Shown here: positions 1 through 8,598 of the stretch, piece by piece
How the letters are laid out: each line of letters opens with the position of its first letter
How positions within the stretch are numbered: the first letter of the stretch is position 1
Source of the DNA: Myroides odoratus
GTDB lineage: Bacteria > Bacteroidota > Bacteroidia > Flavobacteriales > Flavobacteriaceae
Direction: 5' to 3'
Assembly: GCF_001549985.1 (NCBI RefSeq)
Contig: NZ_LROZ01000017.1
Span: forward strand, 23,605-87,604
DNA length: 64,000 bases
Made by a program: the position numbers and the translations under genes
Notes under the pieces: generated by a model
Told to the model about the DNA's origin: nothing
Databases searched by the model: none
What the model saw: the letters and a program-made list of their open reading frames with translations, nothing else

Positions 1-446
1 TTAACTTTATGCATGGCATGTGTTTGGATTGGCCGTTGAATGAATGGTTTGACTTCAAAGTTCCTCGTACGTCTATTCAACCCGATTATATTATTTCTTG
101 TTTAGAAAATGAATTACCCGTTGCGAATCGTCCAAATCAAAAAGTAGTATGGCTAGGAACCTATCCATATAAAGAATATTTCGAAAAAAAGAAAAAAGGA
201 AAAGTATTTGAGATGGTTAGTTTAATCTTCTATACCAAAAATAATACAATAACGGTAGATGTTGCAAAAGAAGAAGGGGATTGGTTTGCTTCTTTTATCG
301 AAGAGCTAAAAGCAAGCCCTACCCAAACGAAAACGTATCAAGAGATGAAAACGAGTTTTGAAACGACGTGTTCTACTGACTTTGAACTGTTTTTATTTTC
401 AAAGCCAGTACAACAATTGCGTGAAATGGCACTTCTTGTGGTGTAA
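1..446 (+). CDS. C-terminal part of an unrecognised protein (cut by window edge)
   Basis: The frame is open to the left edge: the codons before the first Met (position 9) read Asn-Phe, so the true start probably lies outside the window. About 147 residues are visible. They are soluble and mixed in charge, with a conserved-looking aromatic stretch near the start (CLDWPLNEWFDF) and a hydrophobic end (LREMALLVV). No signal peptide or membrane segment is visible. The ending loosely recalls the C-termini of some B12-binding radical SAM proteins, but no catalytic motif is in view, so I assign no function. It is convergent with the next gene, with only three bases between the stops and no hairpin. 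Confidence 0.55.
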   Translation, partial: NFMHGMCLDWPLNEWFDFKVPRTSIQPDYIISCLENELPVANRPNQKVVWLGTYPYKEYFEKKKKGKVFEMVSLIFYTKNNTITVDVAKEEGDWFASFIEELKASPTQTKTYQEMKTSFETTCSTDFELFLFSKPVQQLREMALLVV

Positions 447-449
447 GTA

Positions 450-791
450 TTAATTCGTTGTATTTTTTTCGAAGAGATATAAGCGTATCTCCGTAATGAG
501 GATTACTAGAATTATACCTCCACCAATCAAAATCATATCTACTAGTTGAAAATGAGTAGGTGGAAGAATATCAAGGTAGAACAGTAGATGGATAAGGAGT
601 ATAATACTACCCAACAGGAGCATAAGCTTACCACTTAATTGCTGAGAAAAATCCCAATTTTCTTGATTTTTCATGCTTCGAGGAGTGCGATATCCTATAG
701 GACCAATATTTTTACACTGTGGTGTAAGCCATCCAACAAAAATGAAAATAATGGGTAGAAAAAAATAATGGAAAAGTGTAGGGTTTGACAT
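450..791 (-). CDS. SdpI-family membrane protein
   Basis: A 113-residue protein with three predicted membrane helices (residues about 6-22, 52-70 and 80-104). The family signature follows the first helix: GPIGYRTPRSMKNQENWDFS, residues about 30-49, matching the G-x-R-T-P-x-S/T-x-x-x-x-x-x-W pattern of SdpI/YhfL proteins. In Bacillus, SdpI gives immunity to the SdpC toxin and signals to the repressor SdpR; most relatives have no known role. It starts six bases after the exported hydrolase gene and is the last gene of a likely four-gene operon headed by a DUF2089-type protein. A second, more distant SdpI-like gene lies at 3123-3470. The family call is firm; the function is not known. Confidence 0.75.
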   Translation of the reverse strand: MSNPTLFHYFFLPIIFIFVGWLTPQCKNIGPIGYRTPRSMKNQENWDFSQQLSGKLMLLLGSIILLIHLLFYLDILPPTHFQLVDMILIGGGIILVILITEIRLYLFEKNTTN

Positions 792-797
792 AAGCGG

Positions 798-1739
798 TTA
801 GTTAACTGTTTGTATAAAAGTTGCAATGGTCAAAGCAAGTTCTGGATGTAAGGGAAAAGAAGGATCTCCATAACTTTTCATATTATCTTCGTCTTTGTCA
901 ATTTGTTTTAAGACGTGATTCATGTTTTTTAAGGTCATGCGTTTAGCTTTAGGGTTTGCTTGACTCAATAGATCTCCTTGTTTTAAAGAAACCTGTATAT
1001 CTTTATCTCCATCAATAATCAATGTCGGTTGTTTTATTTTGGCTATTTCAGCGCTCGGATTGTATTTCATCCACGAGATTAAGTAGGGTTGTACGCTAGG
1101 GCGATACAAGGCCTGAAGCATAGAAGGGATATCGGTTACGGTTTGCCCGTTTTTTAATGCCGTATTGATTTCCGTTACTTTTGCTCCTAAAGCAGGTAAT
1201 TGTTGAGTGATTTGTTCATAGATGATTTGATCTGCAGTTGTACCAGGTCCTTGTAAAGAAACGTACTTCGTGATTGAAGCAGATCTGTTCGCTAGAAGAT
1301 TAGCAAGCAGCGCGCCTTCACTATGCCCAACCAAAGTAATCTTAGGATATTGAGCCGTAAAATAAGAAACAATTAAAGCTAAATCATCCACTCCATCTTC
1401 GAAACGCCCTTCTTCTTCTTTTATAGGTAGATTGAGTTTTAATTGCGTAATAAAGCGTTTGTCGTAGGTAAATACATCAAGACTATAGGAGGTTAAAGCT
1501 GTAGCTAACAGTTTGTATGAATTGCCTTTTAAACCAGCAAAACTATTTCCATTGCGATTGGTAGGTCCTGAACCAGGAACGATAATAACGAGATTGTCGT
1601 TTTTTGTAGCTGTAGTATATAAATCTCCAAGTAATTGCGAATCGATAGCAATCTCCTTAATTTGAGGTGCCTGAGCAAACCCAAATAAAGCACACAGGGC
1701 TGTTAGAAGGTAAATAAAGAAGTGTAATAAAGTTTTCAT
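798..1739 (-). CDS. Exported alpha/beta hydrolase
   Basis: A 313-residue hydrolase with an N-terminal signal peptide (cleavage probably after FAQA, residues 21-24), so it should act in the periplasm. The fold markers are present: the oxyanion-hole stretch PGSGPT (residues 55-60), the nucleophile elbow GHSEG with Ser140, an acid in IDGDKD (Asp247 by position) and a histidine in MNHVLK (His275). It resembles S33-type esterase/peptidase-like hydrolases; the substrate cannot be told from sequence. It lies 39 bases after the membrane protein gene and six bases before the SdpI-family gene, so it is probably co-transcribed with both. Confidence 0.75.
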   Translation of the reverse strand: MKTLLHFFIYLLTALCALFGFAQAPQIKEIAIDSQLLGDLYTTATKNDNLVIIVPGSGPTNRNGNSFAGLKGNSYKLLATALTSYSLDVFTYDKRFITQLKLNLPIKEEEGRFEDGVDDLALIVSYFTAQYPKITLVGHSEGALLANLLANRSASITKYVSLQGPGTTADQIIYEQITQQLPALGAKVTEINTALKNGQTVTDIPSMLQALYRPSVQPYLISWMKYNPSAEIAKIKQPTLIIDGDKDIQVSLKQGDLLSQANPKAKRMTLKNMNHVLKQIDKDEDNMKSYGDPSFPLHPELALTIATFIQTVN

Positions 1740-1778
1740 AGTCGTATAAGGTTAGAATAGTAGTTTTTTCTATAAGTG

Positions 1779-2360
1779 TTAGTATAAATAAACCAATAGT
1801 TTAGATGCAACTTCAGCTAGTAATACAGCTACAATTAGTAATACATGATGAGAAGCCTGTTTTGAATTTGTTGCATTTTTGTATCCTTTATAAAGTAAAA
1901 ATCCCATAAAAACAATAGCTGCAAGTCCTACTAAGGCACTTAAACCCAATAGAAAGAGATTGATAGCAGGGAGTTCTGTTATCATTGTAGGATTGTGCAA
2001 ATTGGCGACTAAGAAATCAGCCGTTTCTTGTTGGATGTTTCCTATATTGACAACTAGTGAAAAATAAAAAGGAACCCTACAAATGAGTGCTACATTGAAA
2101 ATATCAATAAGGCGTGCTTTGGTTGGTAAAAAACGCGAGAGTATAAATAAGGTAACCGTTAGACACAGTGTATTTATTATATTATCTGCCAGCGGTTGAT
2201 ACCATTGAACTTGGGTGGTAAGATGCATATCTAAAACCCCATCAAATCGGGTATTAGTAAGAAAAGCAAACAAAGATCCAGCTACTAAAAGAAGTGAACC
2301 AATGAATAAGAGTTTAGTTTCCTGAAGAGTTTCAAAAGGTTTGGTAATAGCATTTTTCAT
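1779..2360 (-). CDS. Polytopic membrane protein (Yip1-like topology)
   Basis: About 193 residues if translation starts at the ATG at 2360. An upstream ATG at 2423 would overlap the preceding gene by 32 bases and adds a polar, non-conserved-looking tail, so I prefer 2360. There are five or so hydrophobic helices, beginning LLFIGSLLLVAGSLFAFL and ending in a short luminal or cytosolic tail. The pattern of a soluble N-terminal amphipathic stretch and five helices recalls bacterial Yip1/YIF1-domain proteins, but no diagnostic motif lets me confirm that. It sits between a DUF2089-type regulator and an exported hydrolase on the same strand. Confidence 0.6.
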   Translation of the reverse strand: MKNAITKPFETLQETKLLFIGSLLLVAGSLFAFLTNTRFDGVLDMHLTTQVQWYQPLADNIINTLCLTVTLFILSRFLPTKARLIDIFNVALICRVPFYFSLVVNIGNIQQETADFLVANLHNPTMITELPAINLFLLGLSALVGLAAIVFMGFLLYKGYKNATNSKQASHHVLLIVAVLLAEVASKLLVYLY

Positions 2361-2391
2361 AAAGTTGTAGTTGGGTTGGGTTGTAATTATG

Positions 2392-2673
2392 TTATGGGTT
2401 TTGTAGTTTTTGGATGTGTTCAATCATATCATCTAATTTATTTCGCACAGTTGGATAGCTAATATTCATTTGTTGCGCCATTTGTTTTAAACTTCCACTG
2501 TAAAGAAAAAATTGTAAGATGAAATCTTGCTCCTCTTGTGTTAATTGAGCGAGCAGCGGTAATTCAAATTGTCCACCTACTGTTGTTTCACAACTTTCGC
2601 AAGCTAGTTGAACAACGTGTAATTTATTGTTACAACTAGGACAATGTGTAGGTAATTTATGTTTTGTTTTCAA
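2392..2673 (-). CDS. DUF2089-family zinc-ribbon/HTH protein, probable regulator, TTG start
   Basis: A 93-residue protein. An N-terminal zinc ribbon has CPSC (residues 11-14) and CESC (25-28). It is followed by a helical region typical of DUF2089 (LTQEEQDFILQFFLYSGSLK) and a helix-turn-helix (MAQQMNISYPTVRNKLDDMI). The only start compatible with the ribbon is TTG at 2673; an in-frame stop lies at 2698-2700, so no ATG is available. A perfect 12-bp inverted repeat sits 8 bases upstream of the start. It is the first gene of a probable operon with a membrane protein, an exported hydrolase and an SdpI-family protein. Autoregulation through the repeat is an inference. Confidence 0.75.
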   Translation of the reverse strand: MKTKHKLPTHCPSCNNKLHVVQLACESCETTVGGQFELPLLAQLTQEEQDFILQFFLYSGSLKQMAQQMNISYPTVRNKLDDMIEHIQKLQNP

Positions 2674-2680
2674 ATTATTT

Positions 2681-2710
2681 AATTTTATTAAAGACTAATT
2701 TAATAAAATT
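2681..2710. promoter_or_regulatory. Perfect 12-bp inverted repeat, candidate operator
   Basis: The arms are AATTTTATTAAA (2681-2692) and TTTAATAAAATT (2699-2710), separated by six bases. The dyad lies directly upstream of the TTG start of the DUF2089-type gene and so overlaps its 5' untranslated region or promoter. A perfect 12-bp match is notable even in AT-rich DNA. It could also be an mRNA hairpin near the ribosome-binding region. Confidence 0.5.
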
Positions 2711-2946
2711 TACATTATAATTAAAAATATTTTTTGTTAGGTTGTTTTTTGAGAAGCTGTCAAGTATAAATCTCACAAAGCAATTGGAGAAGGGAAATGA
2801 GAAAAGGGAGAGGAGTAGATTTTCGGATTAAAAAAATTCTTCTTTTAATCGAAAAATCTTACAACTTCACGAAGAGCAAAGAGCGAAGAGCAAAGAACAA
2901 ACCTCACAAAGCACAACCCCCTCATTCCCCCTTATTCTATTTTCAT

Positions 2947-2984
2947 AAAAAAAGGTATGAGTAAATAAAGCTCATACCTTTTTT
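2947..2984. terminator. Bidirectional intrinsic terminator
   Basis: The stem AAAAAAGGTATGAG / CTCATACCTTTTTT has a nine-base loop (2962-2970), with A-runs and T-runs on either side. It most likely ends the minus-strand SdpI-like transcript from 3123-3470. Confidence 0.8.
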
Positions 2985-3122
2985 GCGTAAGTAAAATAAT
3001 ATTATTGATAAAAAACCTCTTTCTTGTCTAGTAGTAGTAGTGATTTTAAAGCAAAGTAAAATGTTTTTCTGGCTGTTGTAATCGTTAGCACAAGAAAGAG
3101 GAAGAAATAATAATAATTGAAA

Positions 3123-3470
3123 TTATTTTTGAATATAATTTTGGTCGATTTTCTGATCGATTTTTTCTAATACCGTTTCTGTATGAATAATAGTATATAA
3201 CACACAAAAGATATTAGATGTAATCATAATGGCTTGTAGTGTTTGAGTAGCATAATCAAATTGAGCTAGCGTATAGTTCATACAAATCAAAAATAAACTA
3301 GCTGCAATCAGAGATGAACTACTTGTGCGTTGTGCTACGCGCCAATGTTTGTCATCTTTTAACGCATTATGACTTCTATAACCTATGATATGCACTTGTT
3401 TAAAGTGAAAAAGAAGATTGAAAAATCCTATTAGGCCTAGAACTATGGGAAAAATATATAGTATGGTCAT
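3123..3470 (-). CDS. SdpI-like small membrane protein
   Basis: A 115-residue protein with three hydrophobic helices (about 3-21, 52-68 and 78-95). The loop after the first helix reads HIIGYRSHNALKDDKHWRVA, which fits the SdpI-family G-Y/I-R-S/T pattern with the conserved Trp about 12 residues on. The proline of the usual RTP motif is replaced by histidine. It is monocistronic by spacing, with a terminator about 140 bases downstream. It is a distant paralogue of the protein at 450-791; whether it protects against a toxin or signals is unknown. Confidence 0.65.
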   Translation of the reverse strand: MTILYIFPIVLGLIGFFNLLFHFKQVHIIGYRSHNALKDDKHWRVAQRTSSSSLIAASLFLICMNYTLAQFDYATQTLQAIMITSNIFCVLYTIIHTETVLEKIDQKIDQNYIQK

Positions 3471-3711
3471 AATGTATTGTTTTTTGGTTGGTTTTGGTAT
3501 TTGCTAAAATAAACAAAAAATTAACTTAAACTTAATCTAGGAGTGTAAAAGGAAAGAATTATTTGTTTTTCAATAATTTAAGTTATTATGTGTGCTTTGT
3601 TTTTTTGTTTTTAGTTAATAGCTGATTTTATTGTGCTTAATTCAAAAAAATCACGTTGTTAATAAAGTATTTGTTTTATGTTGATGAAATAATTGGTGAA
3701 AAAATGAGCGT

Positions 3712-3741
3712 AAAAAAAGTCCACTTACAAGAAGTGAGCTT
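3712..3741 (-). terminator. Terminator of the RND efflux/TlpA operon
   Basis: Read on the minus strand, an AAG..CACTT / AAGTG..CTT hairpin with a small internal mismatch is followed by seven T residues. It lies 27 bases after the TlpA-like stop codon. Confidence 0.7.
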
Positions 3742-3768
3742 CATTCTAACTATTTGAAAACAATTAAT

Positions 3769-4302
3769 TTACAATTTTAAAACTTGATTCATGAATTTTT
3801 CAACTTCCTCCGAAGCAAAGTCAACACCACCGACAATACGTTGAATCATATTTCCTTTTTTATCGAAAATTACAGTGGTAGGAATAGAGGTTCCTAAGTA
3901 AGTACTTGAAACTGTAGCTGCGGGGATATAAACAGGAAGATCTAAATTTCTTTTGTCCATAAAAGCTTTTGCTTTTTCATAGTTTCCATCAATATCAACT
4001 AGTAAGAAAACGACGTCTTGGTTTTTCATTTTTTCTTTTAATGCTTGAATTGACGGCATTTCTTTAATACATGGTGGACACCAAGTAGCCCAAAAGTTGA
4101 CAAATACTACTTTACCCTGTAATGAACTCAAGGATACTTTTTTTCCTGTAGCGTCAAAAAATACGGCATCCGTAGTTTTGGTGTTTACAACAGGGGTATT
4201 TTTTTGTTGTGCTTGTAAGGGAGCACTTGCATATAATCCCAGTGCTAGTAGGAGCATAAAAGCTCCGAGAGAACGGTTTAATTTTGGTGTGAATTGCATC
4301 AT
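3769..4302 (-). CDS. Exported TlpA-like thioredoxin (thiol-disulfide oxidoreductase)
   Basis: A 177-residue thioredoxin-fold protein with a signal peptide (hydrophobic core FMLLLALGLYASA, cleavage probably near Gln31-Ala32). The active site is WCPPC (Cys75 and Cys78), preceded by VVFVNFWAT as in the TlpA/ResA group. The cis-proline loop is TSIPTT near residue 140. ResA/TlpA proteins reduce periplasmic disulfides, for example during cytochrome c maturation. Here the gene starts seven bases after the efflux adaptor gene and is the last gene of the RND operon, an unusual partner that suggests a role in folding or protecting envelope proteins under the same stress. That role is inferred; the enzyme family is clear. 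Confidence 0.85.
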   Translation of the reverse strand: MMQFTPKLNRSLGAFMLLLALGLYASAPLQAQQKNTPVVNTKTTDAVFFDATGKKVSLSSLQGKVVFVNFWATWCPPCIKEMPSIQALKEKMKNQDVVFLLVDIDGNYEKAKAFMDKRNLDLPVYIPAATVSSTYLGTSIPTTVIFDKKGNMIQRIVGGVDFASEEVEKFMNQVLKL

Positions 4303-4309
4303 ACTACAT

Positions 4310-5389
4310 TTATTTTTTTGAGTTTTTCATTTCTTCTGAAGGTTTGTTGATGACTAAGTCTTCGCTGTGAAGTGCTCCAAATACTTCTGTAAGTGTATCC
4401 AATTGTACACCTAATTCTACAGGAATTCTCGACAGCTGATCCCCTTTTTTGAGGATGACAAAATTACCAGATTGGGTGTTGAGAATGCTTTTCGTAGCCA
4501 TCCATAAGGTCGGTTGCTTGCGCTGTAAGGCTAATTTCACTTGTGCATAATCTCCTCCTTGTAATTTTCCATTGGTATTGTCAAGATCAAACTCCAATAT
4601 TAAGGCTCTGTCCTGCTGATTTAATACACCAGAACTTCTGGACAGTTGCGCTGTAAATTGCTCTCCAGGATGAGCACTAATGGTAAATGTAGCAACAGTT
4701 GTTTGTTGTATGGCTCCTGCATGTTTTTCTGGAATTGCTACAGTTAAACGCAATTGATTATTTTGAGCCATTTCAAAAATAGGCGTATTTCCGTTATTGC
4801 CAACTAAAGATCCGTTGGATAAGTTACGTTGGGTAATGATTCCGTCAAAGGGAGCTACAATACGCAAATAATCTTGAAGCTGTTTGGCTTGTGCTGTGCT
4901 GGCTTTAGCAGATTCAAAAGTGGATTTGGTACTATTCATCGTACTTTGAGCACGTTCTAACTCGATTTGTGCAACTGCTCCTGTAGTGTTGGATGCCTCT
5001 ACCAAACGATCGTATACTTGTTTGGCTAAAAGGTAATCACTATAGGCTTTATCTTGGATGGACTGATCCGATAATGCTCGTTGATTCATCTCTGGTGCTT
5101 CTAACAAGGCTAATAATTGTCCTTTTTTTACGTGATCTCCACGATCTACATACAAGTGTTTAATGAACCCCGAAACCTTAGCATATAAAGCAACCTGTTC
5201 ATAGGGTTTGATTTCACCTGGTACAGTAATAGAATAAACAGGATTTAATTCCTGCAAAGGAGAGGCACTCAAATCAACGGTAGCAGTTGGCGTGGTAGCC
5301 GTTTTTTCTGTAGGAGCATTATCCTTGCAAGCTGTGAAAAATAAAGTGCTACTTAATATCGCGAGAGATAAAATGACGTATTGTTTCAT
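4310..5389 (-). CDS. RND efflux periplasmic adaptor (membrane fusion lipoprotein)
   Basis: The ATG at 5389 is the natural start (359 residues) and begins a lipoprotein signal ending FFTAC, with the lipid-modified Cys about 20 residues in. The body has the membrane-fusion-protein layout: a biotinyl-lipoyl-like half motif (VSGFIKHLYVDRGDHVKKGQ), a helical hairpin (about residues 85-165), the second lipoyl half (LRIVAPFDGIITQRNLSNGS) and beta-barrel/membrane-proximal domains. It links the inner-membrane permease (upstream gene) to the TolC-like channel. It starts 23 bases after the permease stop and ends seven bases before the TlpA-like gene. The substrate is unknown. Confidence 0.9.
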   Translation of the reverse strand: MKQYVILSLAILSSTLFFTACKDNAPTEKTATTPTATVDLSASPLQELNPVYSITVPGEIKPYEQVALYAKVSGFIKHLYVDRGDHVKKGQLLALLEAPEMNQRALSDQSIQDKAYSDYLLAKQVYDRLVEASNTTGAVAQIELERAQSTMNSTKSTFESAKASTAQAKQLQDYLRIVAPFDGIITQRNLSNGSLVGNNGNTPIFEMAQNNQLRLTVAIPEKHAGAIQQTTVATFTISAHPGEQFTAQLSRSSGVLNQQDRALILEFDLDNTNGKLQGGDYAQVKLALQRKQPTLWMATKSILNTQSGNFVILKKGDQLSRIPVELGVQLDTLTEVFGALHSEDLVINKPSEEMKNSKK

Positions 5390-5412
5390 AATTGTGTTAT
5401 TAAAAATCAAAA

Positions 5413-8400
5413 TTAATGGGTTTCAAGTGAGTGAAATTTACTTTTTGGATCATCAGGATCTAAAGAAGGACCAACTAAGGTTGCCTTTTGCATCGTTGAG
5501 GTAAAGAAATGCGGCAGTAGCAATAAAATGGTAACGGTCGATGCTAAAAGACCTCCAATAACAGCTTGACCCAAGGGAGCAACTTGTTCTCCACCATCTC
5601 CTAAACCTAAAGACATCGGTAACATCCCAGCAACCATGGCAGCGGCAGTCATTAATACTGGACGCAAACGAGAAGAAGCGGCTAGGCGAGCTGCATTAAC
5701 CGTACGCAATTGCATCTCTTTTCGATAGTATTCGGCTTGATTAATTAAGAGTACGGCATTGGAAACGGAAACCCCAATCGACATAATAATCCCCATATAG
5801 GATTGTAAGTTTAACGTACTTCCACTGAGGAATAATAAAAGTAAACTTCCTGCAATTACTGCTGGCAATACAGATAAAATCACTAAAGGTAATCGGAACG
5901 ATTGGTAGTAAGCCGATAACATCAAATAAATGGTAACAACGGCAACACCGAGTCCAATCAGTAAATTACTCAATGTTTCGTCTAAGAGGTTGAGTGTACC
6001 TTCTGTCCAAACAATAGTTCCCCTTGGTGGTTCTCCTACATTGGCAATGGCTTTCTTTACAGCTTTAGAGGCTGATCCCAAATCTTTATCGTGGATGTTA
6101 GCAATAACGGTTACGTATCGATTTGGTCCTTTTCGATTTACTTGAGCGGCTTCATCTACTAAATTAACAGTTGCAACATCTTCTAAAATGGGACGTAAAC
6201 TGCCTTTCTTCAATGGAAGAGCTTTGAGTTTTTCCGTACTGTCAATCGTTCCTTCCGGAATTTGGACTTGTACCTGGAAAACCAATCCAGAATTTGGATC
6301 CACCCATAAATTCTTGTCCGTATAACGCGTAGAAGAAGTGGCTGTGGCTAAACTTCGGGTAACATCACTCATCGTTAATCCAAATTGTCCTACTAAATCG
6401 CGATTTACTTCAATTTGCAAGGTTGGATAATTTAACGGTTCTGCAATTCGAATATCGCGTAGATAAGGAATCGCTTTTAATTCTTGTTCAATTTTCTTGG
6501 CGTGATTTTCTGCCATTTTAATCTGTCTAGCGCCAACTTTAACTTCAATAGGTGTCATGGCTCCTTGCCCCATGATTTTTTCAACCAATTCCATGGGTTC
6601 AAAGTTGATTAGTACTTCTGGTCGATTGGCCTGAACTTTTTCTCGGATTTGCTCTTTGAGTGCTGAAATTGACCCTTTGTAAATACGTTGATCAATCGCT
6701 ACTTGCAATACGGCCTCATGGGAAGCATTAGTGAATAAGAAAATAGGGTTAATCGGCGTTCCTGAAGGGTGCATCCCCACAAAAGAAGAGGTGATGGAAA
6801 TTCCATTTTCTGGTAATACTGAAGCAATATCGCTGATGATATCTTTGACAATTTCTTCTGTTTTCTCAATGCGGCTTCCCTGAGGAGCTTCAATTCGAAT
6901 CTGAAAATCGCCACTGTTCGAAGCAGGCATGATATCGGTTCCAATGAATTGCAGTAAAAGAGCAATACATCCTACAGCTACGAGGATGTAACCGACAAAA
7001 AGCGCACGAGATCGCTTGTGCCAAACACGCACCACTTGAGAGTAACGCAAGCGAAATTTCTCAAAAAATTTGCGTTGTCTTTTTGTTTTCTTGTCATAAA
7101 TCGCAAGGTGTTTGTTTTTCATTAACCAATTGGCTAAAATAGGAACGAACGTTTGTGAAGCTAAGAAGGAGAAAATCATGGCAAACGCTACTGCCATTGA
7201 AAGAGGCATAAACATGTCTTTCGGAATCCCTGTCATAATGAAAGCAGGAGTCAATACGGCTAAAATACACAGTAGGATAAGCAACTTGGGAATTGAAATC
7301 TCAAGAAGCGCATCTAAAATAGCTTGGGCCTTGGATTTTCCCATCTCAAAGTGCTGGTGAATATTCTCTATGGTCACGGTGGCTTCATCGACGAGAATAC
7401 CAATAGAGAGGGCAAGTCCACTCAAGGTCATGATATTGATGGTTTGACCCATAAAATACAAAGCTGCAACAGCAGAGAGAATGGCTACTGGAATCGTCAA
7501 TATTACAATGATTGCTCCTCGTGTATCACCTAAGAATAAGAAAATCATCAATCCTGTAAATAGAGCTCCTAAGATTCCTTCGTGAATCAAGTTGGTCAAT
7601 GAACGCTCAATGTATTTGGATTGGTCAAATTCATAGCGAATAGATACATCTTCAGGAAGTGTATTTTCCAATAGAGGCAAAGAGGCTTTTAAGTTCTTTA
7701 CTACATCAATGGTTGAAGCATCTGCTTTTTTGATAATCGGTAAGTAAACAGAACGCGTGCCATTAATTAAGGCATACCCCGTTGTTTGGTCGGCCGCATC
7801 AATTACTTGTGCAACATCTTTTATATAGATGGTTCTAGTGTCTGTACTACGTATAGGTGTATTGAGAAAAACTTCTGGATTGGTCGCAATGGAGTTAATC
7901 GGAGCCATTAAGTTTTGTTCTCCAATGCGGATATTTCCAGCAGGAGAAGGGTGACTATTTTTTGTAATGGCCAAGGTAATTTCTTCCGGACTTAATCCAT
8001 TGGCTTGCATGGCTTGTGGGTCAATATTGACAATAATAGAGCGCACATTACCGCCGAAAGGAGCAGGAGCAGTTACCCCTGGAATTTCCACAAACATAGG
8101 TCTAATTCTAGTTTGTACCATGGTTTGTAGTTCTGTAATAGTACGTTGAGGACTCTCAAAAACGAGTTGCCCAACAGGCAGAGAACTACCATCAAATCGC
8201 ACCACCATAGGAGGTACAGCTCCTGGTGGTAAGAATCCCATAGCACGGGATACTTGGGTAGAAACTTCTCCTGCTGCTTGCGCCATATCCGTCCCCGGAT
8301 AGAAGGATAGTTTCATCAAGGTCAATCCTTGAACACTTTTAAAATCAATGTTTTGTACTCCTCCTACGAAAAGTAATACTTTTTGAAATTCATTCGCCAT

Positions 8401-8586
8401 AAACCCATCCATATAAGCTGGCGAAAGCCCACCATAAGGCATGGCAATATAAATGGAAGGGAGTTCTATTTCTGGAAAGATATCGACATTGATTTTCTTA
8501 ATCGAATTAATCGATAAGAAGCCCAAGGCTAATACGATGATTAGAATGGCAATAGGCTTTCTTAAGGCAAATCTGATTAGATTCAT
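5413..8586 (-). CDS. RND efflux permease (AcrB/HAE1-like or CzcA-like)
   Basis: A 1057-residue inner-membrane proton/drug or metal antiporter with the RND layout: helix 1 at the N-terminus (AILIIVLALGFLSI), a large periplasmic loop, six helices with a conserved acidic stretch in helix 4 (LSGLALSIGILVDEATVTIE), then a second periplasmic loop and six more helices (GIIMSIGVSVSNAVLLINQ). The length is normal for the family. It is the middle gene of the outer-membrane factor-permease-adaptor-thioredoxin operon, 12 bases after the TolC-like gene. The helix-4 motif suits the HAE/drug type at least as well as a metal exporter, so I do not name a substrate. Confidence 0.92.
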   Translation of the reverse strand: MNLIRFALRKPIAILIIVLALGFLSINSIKKINVDIFPEIELPSIYIAMPYGGLSPAYMDGFMANEFQKVLLFVGGVQNIDFKSVQGLTLMKLSFYPGTDMAQAAGEVSTQVSRAMGFLPPGAVPPMVVRFDGSSLPVGQLVFESPQRTITELQTMVQTRIRPMFVEIPGVTAPAPFGGNVRSIIVNIDPQAMQANGLSPEEITLAITKNSHPSPAGNIRIGEQNLMAPINSIATNPEVFLNTPIRSTDTRTIYIKDVAQVIDAADQTTGYALINGTRSVYLPIIKKADASTIDVVKNLKASLPLLENTLPEDVSIRYEFDQSKYIERSLTNLIHEGILGALFTGLMIFLFLGDTRGAIIVILTIPVAILSAVAALYFMGQTINIMTLSGLALSIGILVDEATVTIENIHQHFEMGKSKAQAILDALLEISIPKLLILLCILAVLTPAFIMTGIPKDMFMPLSMAVAFAMIFSFLASQTFVPILANWLMKNKHLAIYDKKTKRQRKFFEKFRLRYSQVVRVWHKRSRALFVGYILVAVGCIALLLQFIGTDIMPASNSGDFQIRIEAPQGSRIEKTEEIVKDIISDIASVLPENGISITSSFVGMHPSGTPINPIFLFTNASHEAVLQVAIDQRIYKGSISALKEQIREKVQANRPEVLINFEPMELVEKIMGQGAMTPIEVKVGARQIKMAENHAKKIEQELKAIPYLRDIRIAEPLNYPTLQIEVNRDLVGQFGLTMSDVTRSLATATSSTRYTDKNLWVDPNSGLVFQVQVQIPEGTIDSTEKLKALPLKKGSLRPILEDVATVNLVDEAAQVNRKGPNRYVTVIANIHDKDLGSASKAVKKAIANVGEPPRGTIVWTEGTLNLLDETLSNLLIGLGVAVVTIYLMLSAYYQSFRLPLVILSVLPAVIAGSLLLLFLSGSTLNLQSYMGIIMSIGVSVSNAVLLINQAEYYRKEMQLRTVNAARLAASSRLRPVLMTAAAMVAGMLPMSLGLGDGGEQVAPLGQAVIGGLLASTVTILLLLPHFFTSTMQKATLVGPSLDPDDPKSKFHSLETH

Positions 8587-8598
8587 ATATAGTCTATA

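Larger units (their letters stand above)
2674..3122. other. Gene-free interval of 449 bases
   Basis: The interval holds the inverted repeat at 2681-2710, a weak hairpin at 2826-2850 (GATTAAAA/TTTTAATC), two imperfect direct copies of GAAGAGCAAAG near 2870-2896, and the terminator at 2947-2984. No coding region is convincing. The purine-rich middle (about 2780-2900) looks like degenerate non-coding sequence. Confidence 0.5.
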
